64,000 bases of DNA from Oscillospiraceae bacterium. Lineage in GTDB: Bacteria > Bacillota > Clostridia > Oscillospirales > Ruminococcaceae. Made by a program: the position numbers and the translations under genes. Every line of letters starts with the position of its first letter. The first letter of the stretch is position 1. The stretch spans positions 116,417-180,416 of the forward strand of contig CADBXK010000002.1 of assembly GCA_902798695.1 (NCBI GenBank), read 5' to 3'. This document shows positions 23,712 to 33,458 of the stretch, piece by piece. The notes under the pieces were generated by a model. It was not told the origin of the DNA, did no database searches, and was given only the letters and a program-made list of their open reading frames with translations.

Positions 23712-26141
23712 ATGTTAATTGCTTCTGTTGCGGTTGAAAAAACATCTTTCAGCTTTGATAGACTTTTTGATTATTTAATTCCTGAGCATTTAAGTTCGGT
23801 GGTTGAAACTGGTTGTTTGGTTAGTGTACCTTTTGGGAATTCTAATAAAGTTCGGCAGGCGATGGTGTGTAATATATTAAATGAGCAGGAGTGTACTGGT
23901 AAAAAATATAAATCAATTCAAACAGTTTTGTCTGATGGAGCGGTAATGTCTAAAAATATGCTTGGTGTGGTTCGATTTTTACATAGTACATGTTTTTGCA
24001 CATGGTATGAAGCAATTAGAAGTGTTTTACCGTCTGGATTATTTTTTCAAATTAATGAGTATTGGAATTTTAAATATAAAGATAGTGAGATTTATACTGT
24101 AGAAGAAAAACAACTTTTGGAAGAATTGAATAAATTTAAGAGTTTGCCGAAGATTAATGATTATATTGAAAATATAGTTAGTTGTGGAAATGTTAATGTG
24201 GTTAAATCGTTGCAAAAAAAGGGTATTTTATTTAAAACAAAGAGTGAGCAAAGAAAAATCAAAGATAAAACAATAACAATGGTTCAAGCAGTTAATGCCG
24301 ATGCTAACGAAATTAAAATGACCAATAAACAAAGGAAACTTTTTGATTTTATTAAAAATTCTGGAATGATATCTGTAAAAGAAGCTTGTTATTCTTGTGG
24401 AGTTACTGAAGTTGTTTTGAAAAATTTAATAAAAGCTAAATTGGTTGATATATGTGAGTGTGAGACATATAGAAATCCATATAAACATGTAGAAAAAACT
24501 AGGTCGGTTAGTCAAATTGTTTTGACAGATTCTCAGTCTAAAGTTATGGACGGTTTAATTGAGCTTTTAAATAAAAATATTGCTTTAGTATCTTTATTGC
24601 GTGGTGTTACTGGTAGTGGAAAAACACAAATTTTTTTAAAATTAATTTATTACATGCTAAAAAATGATAAGCAATGTATATTTATGGTTCCTGAGATATC
24701 ATTAACTCCGCAAATGTTATCTTTTTTTCAATCATTTTTCGGAAAGAAAGTTGCAGTTGTTCATAGCGCATTATCAAAAGGAGAACAGCTGGATGAATAC
24801 AAAAGAATAAGACGAGGAGAAGCAAGTCTTGTTATTGGAACTCGAAGTGCAGTTTTTGCACCATGTGAAAACTTGGGACTAATAATTATGGACGAAGAAG
24901 GGGAAAGTACATATAAAAGTAGTGATATGTCGCCAAGATATCATGCTAGGGATGTTGCAAAATATAGGTGTTTAAAATCGTCGGCTATGTTGCTTTTAGC
25001 TTCAGCTACTCCATCTATAGAAACACAATATTTTGCTCAAATTGGTAAATATAGTGAGTTTGTTTTAAAAAAACGCTATAATAATGCGAAACTACCCGAG
25101 GTTTTAGTTGTGGACTTGAAAAATAAACCTAGTTCGTCTATTTCGGGTGTTAGTATGCAACTATATAATGAACTTAATAGAAATTTGGAAAATAATGAAC
25201 AGAGCATATTATTATTAAATCGTAGAGGATATAATTCAAGTGCAGTTTGTGTTGATTGTGGATGGGAATTTAAATGTCCCAATTGTTCGGCTTTTATGAC
25301 ATATCATAGTTTAAACGATTCTTTTATGTGTCATTATTGTGGGTATATTCATGATAAGATAAAAACGTGTCCATCATGTGGAAATAAACACATATTTTAT
25401 AATGGACATGGAACTCAAAAAATAGAAAATGACTTGGCAAAAACTTTTCCAAATGCTAATATTTTGCGATTAGATACAGATTCTATATTTAACAGGCTAG
25501 ATTTAGAAGAAAAAATAAAGCATTTTGAGGAAGGTAAATATGATATATTAATTGGAACGCAAATGGTTGCTAAGGGACTAAATTTTCCTAATGTGACTTT
25601 GGTTGGGGTTTTATCTATTGATAATATGCTATATGGTGCTGATTTTAGATGTCATGAACAAATGTTTTCTTTGCTTACACAAGTTGTTGGAAGAAGCGGT
25701 CGTGGAGACAAAGAAGGAAGGGCAATAATTCAAACATATAATCCTGATAATCAGACAATCTTACAGGCTGCTCAGCAGGACTATGACGCGTTTTATAGAA
25801 GTGAAATTGTTGAAAGAGAGAATTTTCTTTGTCCGCCTTTTTGTGACTTATGCATTGTGAATTTTAGTGGGATTGATAATGAAATAGTTACGAAATGTGC
25901 TAGAAAATTTATCGATGAGTGTCGCAAATATGCAACAAATCGTGTGCCATTACAAGTTTTGGGAATATCAACTCCATATTTAGAAAAATTAAATAATCGC
26001 TATAGAAAAAGGGTTATAATAAAGTGCAAAAATGGAACTAATTTTAGAAATTGGATTAGGCCTATAGCAGTGAAAGTCTTTTCATCCAGTGCTTTTTCGA
26101 GAGTTAGGTGCAATATTGACATGAATGGTGAAATAATATAA
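23712..26141 (+). CDS. priA: Primosomal replication-restart helicase PriA
   Basis: The 809-residue protein has an N-terminal DNA-binding domain, Walker A GVTGSGKT, the paired zinc-binding cysteine motifs (CVDCG, CPNC, CHYCG, CPSCG) and LIGTQMVAKGLNFPNV with VGRSGRG. PriA reloads the replisome at stalled forks. The motif II box, DEEH in most PriA proteins, reads DEEG here. ATG 23712 begins MLIASVAVEKTSF, as in homologues. The context coaBC-priA-def-fmt is conserved in Firmicutes. Confidence 0.95.
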   Translation: MLIASVAVEKTSFSFDRLFDYLIPEHLSSVVETGCLVSVPFGNSNKVRQAMVCNILNEQECTGKKYKSIQTVLSDGAVMSKNMLGVVRFLHSTCFCTWYEAIRSVLPSGLFFQINEYWNFKYKDSEIYTVEEKQLLEELNKFKSLPKINDYIENIVSCGNVNVVKSLQKKGILFKTKSEQRKIKDKTITMVQAVNADANEIKMTNKQRKLFDFIKNSGMISVKEACYSCGVTEVVLKNLIKAKLVDICECETYRNPYKHVEKTRSVSQIVLTDSQSKVMDGLIELLNKNIALVSLLRGVTGSGKTQIFLKLIYYMLKNDKQCIFMVPEISLTPQMLSFFQSFFGKKVAVVHSALSKGEQLDEYKRIRRGEASLVIGTRSAVFAPCENLGLIIMDEEGESTYKSSDMSPRYHARDVAKYRCLKSSAMLLLASATPSIETQYFAQIGKYSEFVLKKRYNNAKLPEVLVVDLKNKPSSSISGVSMQLYNELNRNLENNEQSILLLNRRGYNSSAVCVDCGWEFKCPNCSAFMTYHSLNDSFMCHYCGYIHDKIKTCPSCGNKHIFYNGHGTQKIENDLAKTFPNANILRLDTDSIFNRLDLEEKIKHFEEGKYDILIGTQMVAKGLNFPNVTLVGVLSIDNMLYGADFRCHEQMFSLLTQVVGRSGRGDKEGRAIIQTYNPDNQTILQAAQQDYDAFYRSEIVERENFLCPPFCDLCIVNFSGIDNEIVTKCARKFIDECRKYATNRVPLQVLGISTPYLEKLNNRYRKRVIIKCKNGTNFRNWIRPIAVKVFSSSAFSRVRCNIDMNGEII

Positions 26142-26188
26142 TATAATAATTGTGTTGAATGTTGTTGTTTTTAAAATTAGGAGGACTT

Positions 26189-26647
26189 ATGGCACGTAGA
26201 AATATAATAACGAATGATGATCCGGTTTTGCATAAAAAATGTAGGGAAGTTGTAAAATTTGATGAGCAATTGGCCCTTCTAATAGATGATATGGTTGAAA
26301 CTTTACACTCAGTTGAAAATGCTGCTGGGTTGGCCGCTCCGCAGGTTGGAATTTTGCGTTGTGTAACAGTTATTGATATTGGTGAAGGCGTCATTGAATT
26401 GGTTAATCCTCAAGTTATAGAGACAAAGGGTAAGCAATTTGGGCCAGAAGGGTGTCTTTCATATCCTAATCAATATGGAAATGTGGAGAGACCGGCTTAT
26501 GTTAAAGTTAAAGCGTATGATAGATTTGGAAAACCTTTTTTTGTTAAGGGTGAAGGGTTGCTTGCGCGTGCACTTTGTCATGAAATAGATCATTTGAGTG
26601 GAATTGTTTTTTTAGAAAAGGCGAAAGACTTAAACCAAGTTGACTAA
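26189..26647 (+). CDS. def: Peptide deformylase
   Basis: The 152-residue metalloenzyme has the three PDF motifs: GLAAPQVG, EGCLSYP (metal Cys) and HEIDHL (HExxH). It removes the N-formyl group from new proteins. ATG 26189 follows AGGAGG. It precedes fmt, its functional counterpart. The C-terminus is short, as in type 1 enzymes. Confidence 0.96.
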   Translation: MARRNIITNDDPVLHKKCREVVKFDEQLALLIDDMVETLHSVENAAGLAAPQVGILRCVTVIDIGEGVIELVNPQVIETKGKQFGPEGCLSYPNQYGNVERPAYVKVKAYDRFGKPFFVKGEGLLARALCHEIDHLSGIVFLEKAKDLNQVD

Positions 26648-26675
26648 AATTATTGAGAGAGAGTTGTTTTTTGTT

Positions 26676-27596
26676 ATGAGAGTAGTTTTTATGGGTACGC
26701 CTGATTTTGCAGTAGCGACTCTTGAAACACTTATTAAAAGTCATCATGAGGTGGTTTCAGTATATACACAACCCGATAAACCTTTTGGTAGGAAGAAAAT
26801 TCTTAAACCTTCAGCGGTCAAAGTTAAGGCTGTTGATGAAAAAATACCTGTTTATCAGCCAAATAGTTTAAAGGGTAGTGAAGAAATTGAAAATATAAAA
26901 AATATTAATCCGGATGTTATAGTAGTTGTTGCATATGGGCAGATTTTGCCCAAGGAAATTTTAGAAATTCCTAAGTATGGATGTATTAATGTTCATGCTT
27001 CTTTGTTACCTAAATATCGCGGGGCATCTCCAATACAAGCTAGTATTTTAAATGGAGATGATGTGACTGGAGTTACAACCATGTATATGTCGGAAGGGTT
27101 GGATACTGGTGACATTATTGATTGTGTAGAGACTAGTATTGGTGAAAATGAGACTGCTTCTGAACTTTTTGAGAGATTAGCGCCTATGGGAGCAATGTTA
27201 CTTGATAAAACTTTATCAAATATTGAATCTGGATCGATTACCCGCACGATTCAAGATGATAGCAAAGCGAGTTATGCTCCTATGTTGACTAAAGAAATTG
27301 CCAAAATTAATTTTAATATGCCGGCTAGATGTGTTCATAAGTTTATATGTGGTTTGTCTGATTGGCCGTGTGCATATTGTTATTTAGAAGGGAAAAAATT
27401 AAAAATATATAGAAGTGTTTTAAATAATGATTATTCTGGGAAACCTGGAGAAATTTTAGATAATAAAAGATTTATTGTTGGTTGCAAAAGTGGTGCAGTT
27501 GAATTTGTTGAGGTTCAACTGGAGGGAAAGAAAAAAATGTTAGCTAAAGATTTTTTTAATGGTAGTAGTTTAAAAAGAGGAAAAATATTAGATTGA
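26676..27596 (+). CDS. fmt: Methionyl-tRNA formyltransferase
   Basis: The 306-residue protein begins MRVVFMGTPDFAVATLE and has VVVAYGQILP, NVHASLLPKYRGASPI (catalytic Asn/His) and the C-terminal tRNA-binding beta domain. It formylates initiator Met-tRNA. ATG 26676 is chosen by similarity of the start; the ribosome binding site (GAGAGAG) is weak and rather far. Confidence 0.96.
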   Translation: MRVVFMGTPDFAVATLETLIKSHHEVVSVYTQPDKPFGRKKILKPSAVKVKAVDEKIPVYQPNSLKGSEEIENIKNINPDVIVVVAYGQILPKEILEIPKYGCINVHASLLPKYRGASPIQASILNGDDVTGVTTMYMSEGLDTGDIIDCVETSIGENETASELFERLAPMGAMLLDKTLSNIESGSITRTIQDDSKASYAPMLTKEIAKINFNMPARCVHKFICGLSDWPCAYCYLEGKKLKIYRSVLNNDYSGKPGEILDNKRFIVGCKSGAVEFVEVQLEGKKKMLAKDFFNGSSLKRGKILD

Positions 27597-27611
27597 TAGG
27601 AAGTGAGTTTT

Positions 27612-28310
27612 TTGTACTTATATTATGGTTCGCAAGATATGATGTACTTTATAGTGGTTATTTTGCCATTGCTCTTATTAACATTTGTTGTACAAATCAA
27701 AATGAAAATTACTTATAGTAAATATTCTGGGATTATGAATAGACGAGGAATTAGTGGGGCGGAAGCTGCTAGAAATATTTTGGATGGCATGGGATTAAGG
27801 CATGTTAGGATAGAAAGGGTGGCTGGTGAACTAACAGACCATTTTGATCCTAGAACAAATACACTTAGATTGTCTGAGAAAAATTATAGTGGACATTCAG
27901 TTGCTGCAGTTGGAGTTGCTGCTCATGAAGCGGGGCATGCTATTCAATATGCTAAAAATTATGTTCCTGTAAAATTAAGAGCTGCTGTTATTCCTGCTGT
28001 TAGATTTAGTTCGTGGCTATATATTCCAATGTTTGTTCTTGGTCTTTTTTACAATATGTCGTGGTTTATTTATATGGCACTCATAGTATTTAGTTTAACT
28101 TTTATATTGCAATTGATAACGTTGCCTGTTGAATTTAATGCTAGTAGGAGGGCTATTTCGGTTATTGAATCTAGAAGTATATTAGACTCTTCAGAAATTT
28201 CTGGCGTGAAAAAAGTTCTTTGGGCTGCTGCTATGACATATGTTGTTGCGTTTTTGGTGTCTTTAGCACAGTTAATTCGTATCTTGTTGTTGAGAAGAAA
28301 TGATGACTAA
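27612..28310 (+). CDS. YugP-type neutral zinc metallopeptidase (membrane)
   Basis: The protein of about 232 residues has membrane segments at the N-terminus, near 130-165 and at the C-terminus. VAAHEAGHAIQYA holds the zinc motif HEAGH, and EFNASRRAI carries the third ligand region. It belongs to the YugP family of membrane peptidases of unknown substrate, often found here between fmt and rsmB in Clostridia. TTG 27612 has the best spacing from AGGAAG and gives a start (MYLYYG) like the family; GTG 27603 is the alternative. Its end overlaps rsmB. Confidence 0.9.
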   Translation: MYLYYGSQDMMYFIVVILPLLLLTFVVQIKMKITYSKYSGIMNRRGISGAEAARNILDGMGLRHVRIERVAGELTDHFDPRTNTLRLSEKNYSGHSVAAVGVAAHEAGHAIQYAKNYVPVKLRAAVIPAVRFSSWLYIPMFVLGLFYNMSWFIYMALIVFSLTFILQLITLPVEFNASRRAISVIESRSILDSSEISGVKKVLWAAAMTYVVAFLVSLAQLIRILLLRRNDD

Positions 28311-29628
28311 GAAGAAAAATTGCAGAGAAGTAGCTATGGAACTAATATATCGTGTTATTGTTGAAAATGGATATTCTAATATTGTTTTGAATTCTTTTTT
28401 GAACAGTGAAGAATCTTTGGATTCTAGAGATCGAGATTTTGTTTCTAGATTGTTTTATGGTGTCTTGGAAACTAAATTAACATTAGATTATATTATATCC
28501 TTATATTCCAAGGTAAAAAAGATTCAAAATAAAGTAAGAATTATTCTTGAGATGGCAATATACGAACTTTTGTATATGAATGCTAATGATTATGCTGTTG
28601 TTAATGAGTATGTTAATCTTGTAAAGATTTCAAAAAATAGAGGTGCAGTTGGATTTGTCAATGCTATTTTGAGGTCGTTTATAAGGAAAAATAAAAGTTT
28701 TGAATTGCCATGTGAAGAAGACAATAATATTGAGAATCTGAAAATATTATATTCTTGTTCTTCTTGGATAGTTGAAAGTTTGATTAATGATTATGGACCT
28801 GAGGCTGCTAAGAATTTTTTAAAAGGTCAGCTTAATAGAGCTAATGTTAATATTAGGGTTAACACTAGCAAAACTAACTGTTCTGATTTGATTTTTAAGT
28901 TAAATCAGGAGGGGATTGTTGTGCAAAAATCTCCGATTGAAAATTGCTTAGTTGTTGAACAAGGAAATGTTTTAAGAACGCAAGCTTTTTTAGATGGCCT
29001 TTTTCATATTCAGGATATTTCTTCTCAGATTTGTTCGTTAATAGCATCTCATTTTAAGCCCAAAAGTGTTTTGGATGTTTGTGCAGCACCAGGCGGAAAA
29101 ACATTTACTATAGCTCAAGAAACTGGTGCCAATATTGTTGCGTGTGATCTTTATTCTAAGAGAGTTGGTTTGATTGATAAAAATGCTAAGCGATTAGGAT
29201 TATCTAAGATAGATTGCGTTGTTTTTAATGCTGAACATGAACATGGTAAGATTTTTGATTTGGTTTTATGCGATGTTCCTTGCTCGGGAATTGGAGTTAT
29301 TAGACGTAAGCCAGAAATTAAATATAAAAGAGCAGAAGATGTTAATGATTTAACTAAAGTTCAAAGAAAAATAATACAATCTGCATCTAAAAGTGTAAAA
29401 AGTGGGGGATATTTGATTTATTCAACATGTACTTTAAGAAAAGTTGAAAATGAAAATATTGTTAGTGATTTTTTAAGAGATAATAATAATTTTGAAATTT
29501 GTCCTATTCCAGAATTTGTCAATCAGTATTTTCCAAGTTCGGACGAATATTTAACTATGATAAATGGAACGTTGGAGTGTGATGGTTTTTTTGTAAGCGT
29601 TCTTCGGAGGGTCGGTAAAGTTGACTAA
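28300..29628 (+). CDS. rsmB: 16S rRNA (cytosine-967-C5)-methyltransferase
   Basis: The 442-residue protein has an N-terminal NusB-like RNA-binding domain (about 1-145), then a Rossmann methyltransferase with VLDVCAAPGGKT (SAM), CDVPCSGIGV (first Cys) and STCTLRKVENE (catalytic Cys). It methylates C967 of 16S rRNA. ATG 28300 overlaps the preceding stop by 11 bases; its own stop overlaps rlmN. Confidence 0.95.
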   Translation: MMTKKKNCREVAMELIYRVIVENGYSNIVLNSFLNSEESLDSRDRDFVSRLFYGVLETKLTLDYIISLYSKVKKIQNKVRIILEMAIYELLYMNANDYAVVNEYVNLVKISKNRGAVGFVNAILRSFIRKNKSFELPCEEDNNIENLKILYSCSSWIVESLINDYGPEAAKNFLKGQLNRANVNIRVNTSKTNCSDLIFKLNQEGIVVQKSPIENCLVVEQGNVLRTQAFLDGLFHIQDISSQICSLIASHFKPKSVLDVCAAPGGKTFTIAQETGANIVACDLYSKRVGLIDKNAKRLGLSKIDCVVFNAEHEHGKIFDLVLCDVPCSGIGVIRRKPEIKYKRAEDVNDLTKVQRKIIQSASKSVKSGGYLIYSTCTLRKVENENIVSDFLRDNNNFEICPIPEFVNQYFPSSDEYLTMINGTLECDGFFVSVLRRVGKVD

Positions 29629-30655
29629 AAAAGATATAAAGTCTATTTCATATGATGAATTGAGTAATTGGATTCAAGAAAATAACTATAAAAAATTTCG
29701 CACAGATCAAATATTTTCATGGTTACATGAAAAAAATGTTGTTTCATTTGATCAGATGAAGAATGTTTCTAAACAAATTATACAACAAATGGATAGTGAA
29801 TTTTATATAAATAGCATAAAAATCAAAAAAAAACTTGTATCATCTCTTGATAATACTGTAAAATATTTGTATATGCTTGAAGATAGTGAATGCATAGAGT
29901 CAGTTGTTATGGAATATGCTTTTGGTAGGACAATTTGTATATCATCTCAAGTTGGCTGTAAAATGGGATGTAGTTTTTGTGCTTCAGGAAAATCTGGGTT
30001 TGTTAGAAACTTAACTACATCCGAAATGTTAGATCAGCTTTATGTTGCTCAAAGAGATTTAGATTGTAAAATTGGAAATATAGTGCTTATGGGAATTGGT
30101 GAGCCATTAGATAATTATGATAATTTTATACAATTTGTAAAAAATGTTTCTAACCCTAAAGGAAGAAACTTAGGATTAAGGCATATAACAGTTTCTACAT
30201 GTGGTTTGGTAGATAAAATAAACAGATTGGCAGATGAAAATATTTCTATAAATTTATCAATTTCCTTGCATGCATCGAATGATTTAATTAGAAAATCCAT
30301 TATGCCTGTGGCAAAAAAATGGAGTATTGATCAGCTGATGGATGCATGTCATAGATATATTAAGAAAACAAATAGAAGAATAACGTTTGAATATGCTTGT
30401 ATTGATAAAGTTAATGTTTTAGATAAGCATGCTATTGAGCTTGCTGAACGCTTAAAAGGCATGCTTTGTCACGTTAATTTAATTCCTATTAATCCAATAT
30501 CTGAAGAATCATTTAAGGCGGTTGAAAATGTTCAACTTCGTAGATTTTTTGATATTTTGAAAAATAAAAGGATTCCGGTTACTATTCGTCGTACTTTGGG
30601 ACAGGATGTAAATGCCTCTTGTGGGCAATTGAGAAGGGATTCTTTGGATGTTTAA
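29621..30655 (+). CDS. rlmN: Dual-specificity 23S rRNA/tRNA (adenine-C2)-methyltransferase RlmN
   Basis: The 344-residue radical-SAM enzyme has the CxxxCxxC cluster (GCKMGCSFCASG), GIGEPLDN and a C-terminal cysteine in NASCGQLR that carries the methyl in catalysis. It modifies A2503 of 23S rRNA and A37 of some tRNAs. TTG 29621 is placed 9 bases after CGGAGGG, inside the end of rsmB. Confidence 0.96.
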   Translation: MTKKDIKSISYDELSNWIQENNYKKFRTDQIFSWLHEKNVVSFDQMKNVSKQIIQQMDSEFYINSIKIKKKLVSSLDNTVKYLYMLEDSECIESVVMEYAFGRTICISSQVGCKMGCSFCASGKSGFVRNLTTSEMLDQLYVAQRDLDCKIGNIVLMGIGEPLDNYDNFIQFVKNVSNPKGRNLGLRHITVSTCGLVDKINRLADENISINLSISLHASNDLIRKSIMPVAKKWSIDQLMDACHRYIKKTNRRITFEYACIDKVNVLDKHAIELAERLKGMLCHVNLIPINPISEESFKAVENVQLRRFFDILKNKRIPVTIRRTLGQDVNASCGQLRRDSLDV

Positions 30656-30673
30656 TTTAAAGGGGGTTCTTCT

Positions 30674-31405
30674 TTGAATATTTACGGAAAAACTGACATT
30701 GGTAAGGTTAGGGATGTTAATCAGGATTCTTTTGCGTATGGTGAACCAAACGAAAATTCTTGTTTTGCTTTTGTTTGTGATGGAATGGGTGGTCAAAACG
30801 GCGGAAATGTGGCTAGTCAGGTTACGCGTGATATTTTGGTTGAAGAATTTTTTAAAGGATTAAATAGAAAAACCGATATTGATGCTGTTAGTAAAATGGT
30901 TGTTAATGCTTATGTTATTGCAAATAAACGTATTTTAACAAAGGCCATTTCAAATGAAAATTTGACAGGAATGGGAACAACTGTTGTAAGTGCGATTTTA
31001 GTAGGCGATGATTTGTTGGTAAGCAATGTTGGGGATAGTAGAGCTTATTTATATGCGAATGATATATTAACTCAAATTACAGTAGACCACTCATATGTTC
31101 AAATGTTGGTTGATTCTGGAAAAATAACTGAGGAAGAAGCAAGAGTTCACCCTAGGCGAAATGAGATTACAAGAGCTATTGGAATACTACATGATGTTGA
31201 ATATGATTTTTATTGTTCTAAAGTTAGACAAGGAGATATGCTTTTACTGTGTACAGATGGATTAACCAGTGTGTGTAGTGATAGCGAAATAAAACAGGTT
31301 TTAAAGTCTGGAAGAGGTTTAAAAAAATTGGTTAATCGTTTAATTGATTTGGCGAATAGTAATGGTGGCCATGATAATATTACCATAATATTAATAGAGT
31401 TTTGA
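30674..31405 (+). CDS. prpC: PP2C-family serine/threonine phosphatase (Stp/PrpC)
   Basis: The 243-residue protein has the PP2C metal motifs: TDIGKVRDVNQDSF, VCDGMGGQNGG, NVGDSRAYL, LCTDGLTS and GHDNIT. It reverses phosphorylation by the PASTA kinase encoded next. TTG 30674 follows AGGGGG. The rlmN-prpC-prkC-rsgA order is conserved in Firmicutes. Confidence 0.96.
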   Translation: MNIYGKTDIGKVRDVNQDSFAYGEPNENSCFAFVCDGMGGQNGGNVASQVTRDILVEEFFKGLNRKTDIDAVSKMVVNAYVIANKRILTKAISNENLTGMGTTVVSAILVGDDLLVSNVGDSRAYLYANDILTQITVDHSYVQMLVDSGKITEEEARVHPRRNEITRAIGILHDVEYDFYCSKVRQGDMLLLCTDGLTSVCSDSEIKQVLKSGRGLKKLVNRLIDLANSNGGHDNITIILIEF

Positions 31406-31459
31406 TATTTGTATATATTATTGATATTTTTGAGATATTTGTGTTAGGGAGGATTATGA

Positions 31460-33427
31460 ATGGACAAATTAATTGGTAAGCGTTTAGATGGTAGATATGA
31501 GTTCACTGAACTTATTGGAATAGGTGGAATGGCTAATGTATATAAAGCTTTTGATAATGTAAAAAAATGTGATGTTGCTGTTAAAGTTTTGAAAGATGAA
31601 TTTTTGGGCAATGAAGAATTTGTTCGCAGATTTAGGAATGAATCTAAAGCGATTGCAAGTTTGTCTCATCCAAACATAGTTCGAATTTTTGATGTTAACT
31701 TTGGAGACAGAATACAGTATATTGTAATGGAATATATTGATGGCGTTACCTTAAAAGAATTTATAGATAAAGCAAAAGTTTTAGATTGGAAAGATACTGT
31801 ACATTTTACATTTCAAATTTTGAGGGCATTACAACATGCACATGATAAAGGCATTGTACATAGGGATATTAAACCACAAAATGTTATGTTGTTGCAAGAT
31901 GGAACAATAAAAATAATGGATTTTGGAATAGCTCGTTTTGCTCGTGATGAAAGGATTAATAGAGATAAAGCTATAGGATCAGTTCATTATATAAGTCCTG
32001 AGCAGGCTAGTGGTGGAATAACAGATGCAAAATCTGATATATATTCAATGGGAATTATCATGTATGAAATGTTGACAGGTAAATTACCATTTGATGGAGA
32101 TACACCTGAGTTAATTGCTACTAAACAAATACAATCTTTAGCTGAATCACCTTTAAAAATAAATCCAGATATACCTAAAGGTTTAGTTGATATAATTGTT
32201 AGAGCTATGCAGAAAGATCCTAATAAAAGATATCAATCGGCTGCAGAAATGTTACGTGATATTGATGAGTTTAAGAAGAATCCTGATATTTTGTTTGAAT
32301 ATAAGTATTTTAATGATGAAGGTAATACAAAATATTTTTCTGTTGCTGAAAAAGAAGAAATGAAAAAACTTCTTGAGAAGGGACAAAAAACATCTAAAAA
32401 TGCAAATAAGAAAAAGAGCAAATTAATTCCAATATTGATTGGTGTGGCTAGTGCATTTGTTTTAGCTTCAATAATAATTATAAGTATTTTTGTATTTGGA
32501 AATAGTGGGGGAAGTAATAATGATATTGAGCTTCCAGATTTTGTTGGGGTTAAATATGAAGATATAAAAACTATGGATGACGGTAAATATGCAAAATTAG
32601 GATTTTCAGTTACCGAGGAGCCCAATTCACAGTATGAAAAGGGTGTGGTTTTTGCGCAATATCCTAATCCTGGTATGAAGGTTAAAGATGATTATCAGGA
32701 TATTAAATTAAAGGTAAGTTCTGGACCAGAGCTTGCTACTGTTCCTAATGTTTATAATATGTCTCTTGCTAGTGCACAAGCTAAACTAAGTTCTGCTGGT
32801 TTCACAAATATAGTTACTGTAGAAAAAGATGATAAAAATGTAACTGCGGATTATGTAATATCTACTGATCCTAAATCAGGAGAACAGGTTTCAAAAGACA
32901 CTCAAATTACAATATATTATAGTAGTGGTAAAGGCAAGACACAGAAAGTACCAAATGTTGTAGGACAAAGCTTAGAGCAAGGAAGGTCTGCGTTAAATTC
33001 TGCTGGATTTGATGTTTCTGTAAGTGAACAAGATGATTCTAAACCGGCAGGAACGATATTGTCGCAGGATATAATGGGAGAGGCAGAAGTTGGAACAATA
33101 ATAAAACTTGTTGTTAGTTCAGGTAGACCTGCAGAACGATCAGCCAATTTGACAATACCTCTAAACTCGTCTCAGCCAATTGATGATACATTTCGTGTTA
33201 CTGTTTTAAACTCGAGTAATAAAATATTGGCCGAGGGAAATTATAAGACAGGTGGATCTATATCTTTCTCTGATTCTGGATCGTCGACTATGGTATATAC
33301 TATTAAGATAACTAATGCAACAACTGGAAGGTCTGCTGTATATGGAACTGTTACAGTAAATTATGGTAGCGATCCTGCGGGAATATCTCAAAACTTGAAT
33401 AGTGCAGCATTTGCTAGCACACTATAG
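31460..33427 (+). CDS. prkC: PASTA-domain serine/threonine kinase PrkC
   Basis: The 655-residue protein has a cytoplasmic kinase domain (about 10-270) with Val-Lys of the ATP site (AVKVL), HRDIKPQN, DFGIAR and SPEQA. A Lys-rich juxtamembrane stretch and one membrane segment (about 325-348) follow, then three extracellular PASTA repeats (about 355-555) and a C-terminal beta domain. PASTA domains sense muropeptides; in spore formers PrkC also triggers germination. ATG follows GGGAGG. Confidence 0.96.
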   Translation: MDKLIGKRLDGRYEFTELIGIGGMANVYKAFDNVKKCDVAVKVLKDEFLGNEEFVRRFRNESKAIASLSHPNIVRIFDVNFGDRIQYIVMEYIDGVTLKEFIDKAKVLDWKDTVHFTFQILRALQHAHDKGIVHRDIKPQNVMLLQDGTIKIMDFGIARFARDERINRDKAIGSVHYISPEQASGGITDAKSDIYSMGIIMYEMLTGKLPFDGDTPELIATKQIQSLAESPLKINPDIPKGLVDIIVRAMQKDPNKRYQSAAEMLRDIDEFKKNPDILFEYKYFNDEGNTKYFSVAEKEEMKKLLEKGQKTSKNANKKKSKLIPILIGVASAFVLASIIIISIFVFGNSGGSNNDIELPDFVGVKYEDIKTMDDGKYAKLGFSVTEEPNSQYEKGVVFAQYPNPGMKVKDDYQDIKLKVSSGPELATVPNVYNMSLASAQAKLSSAGFTNIVTVEKDDKNVTADYVISTDPKSGEQVSKDTQITIYYSSGKGKTQKVPNVVGQSLEQGRSALNSAGFDVSVSEQDDSKPAGTILSQDIMGEAEVGTIIKLVVSSGRPAERSANLTIPLNSSQPIDDTFRVTVLNSSNKILAEGNYKTGGSISFSDSGSSTMVYTIKITNATTGRSAVYGTVTVNYGSDPAGISQNLNSAAFASTL

Positions 33428-33458
33428 TTTGTGATTTTTGATGTGTGGAGATATTTCA

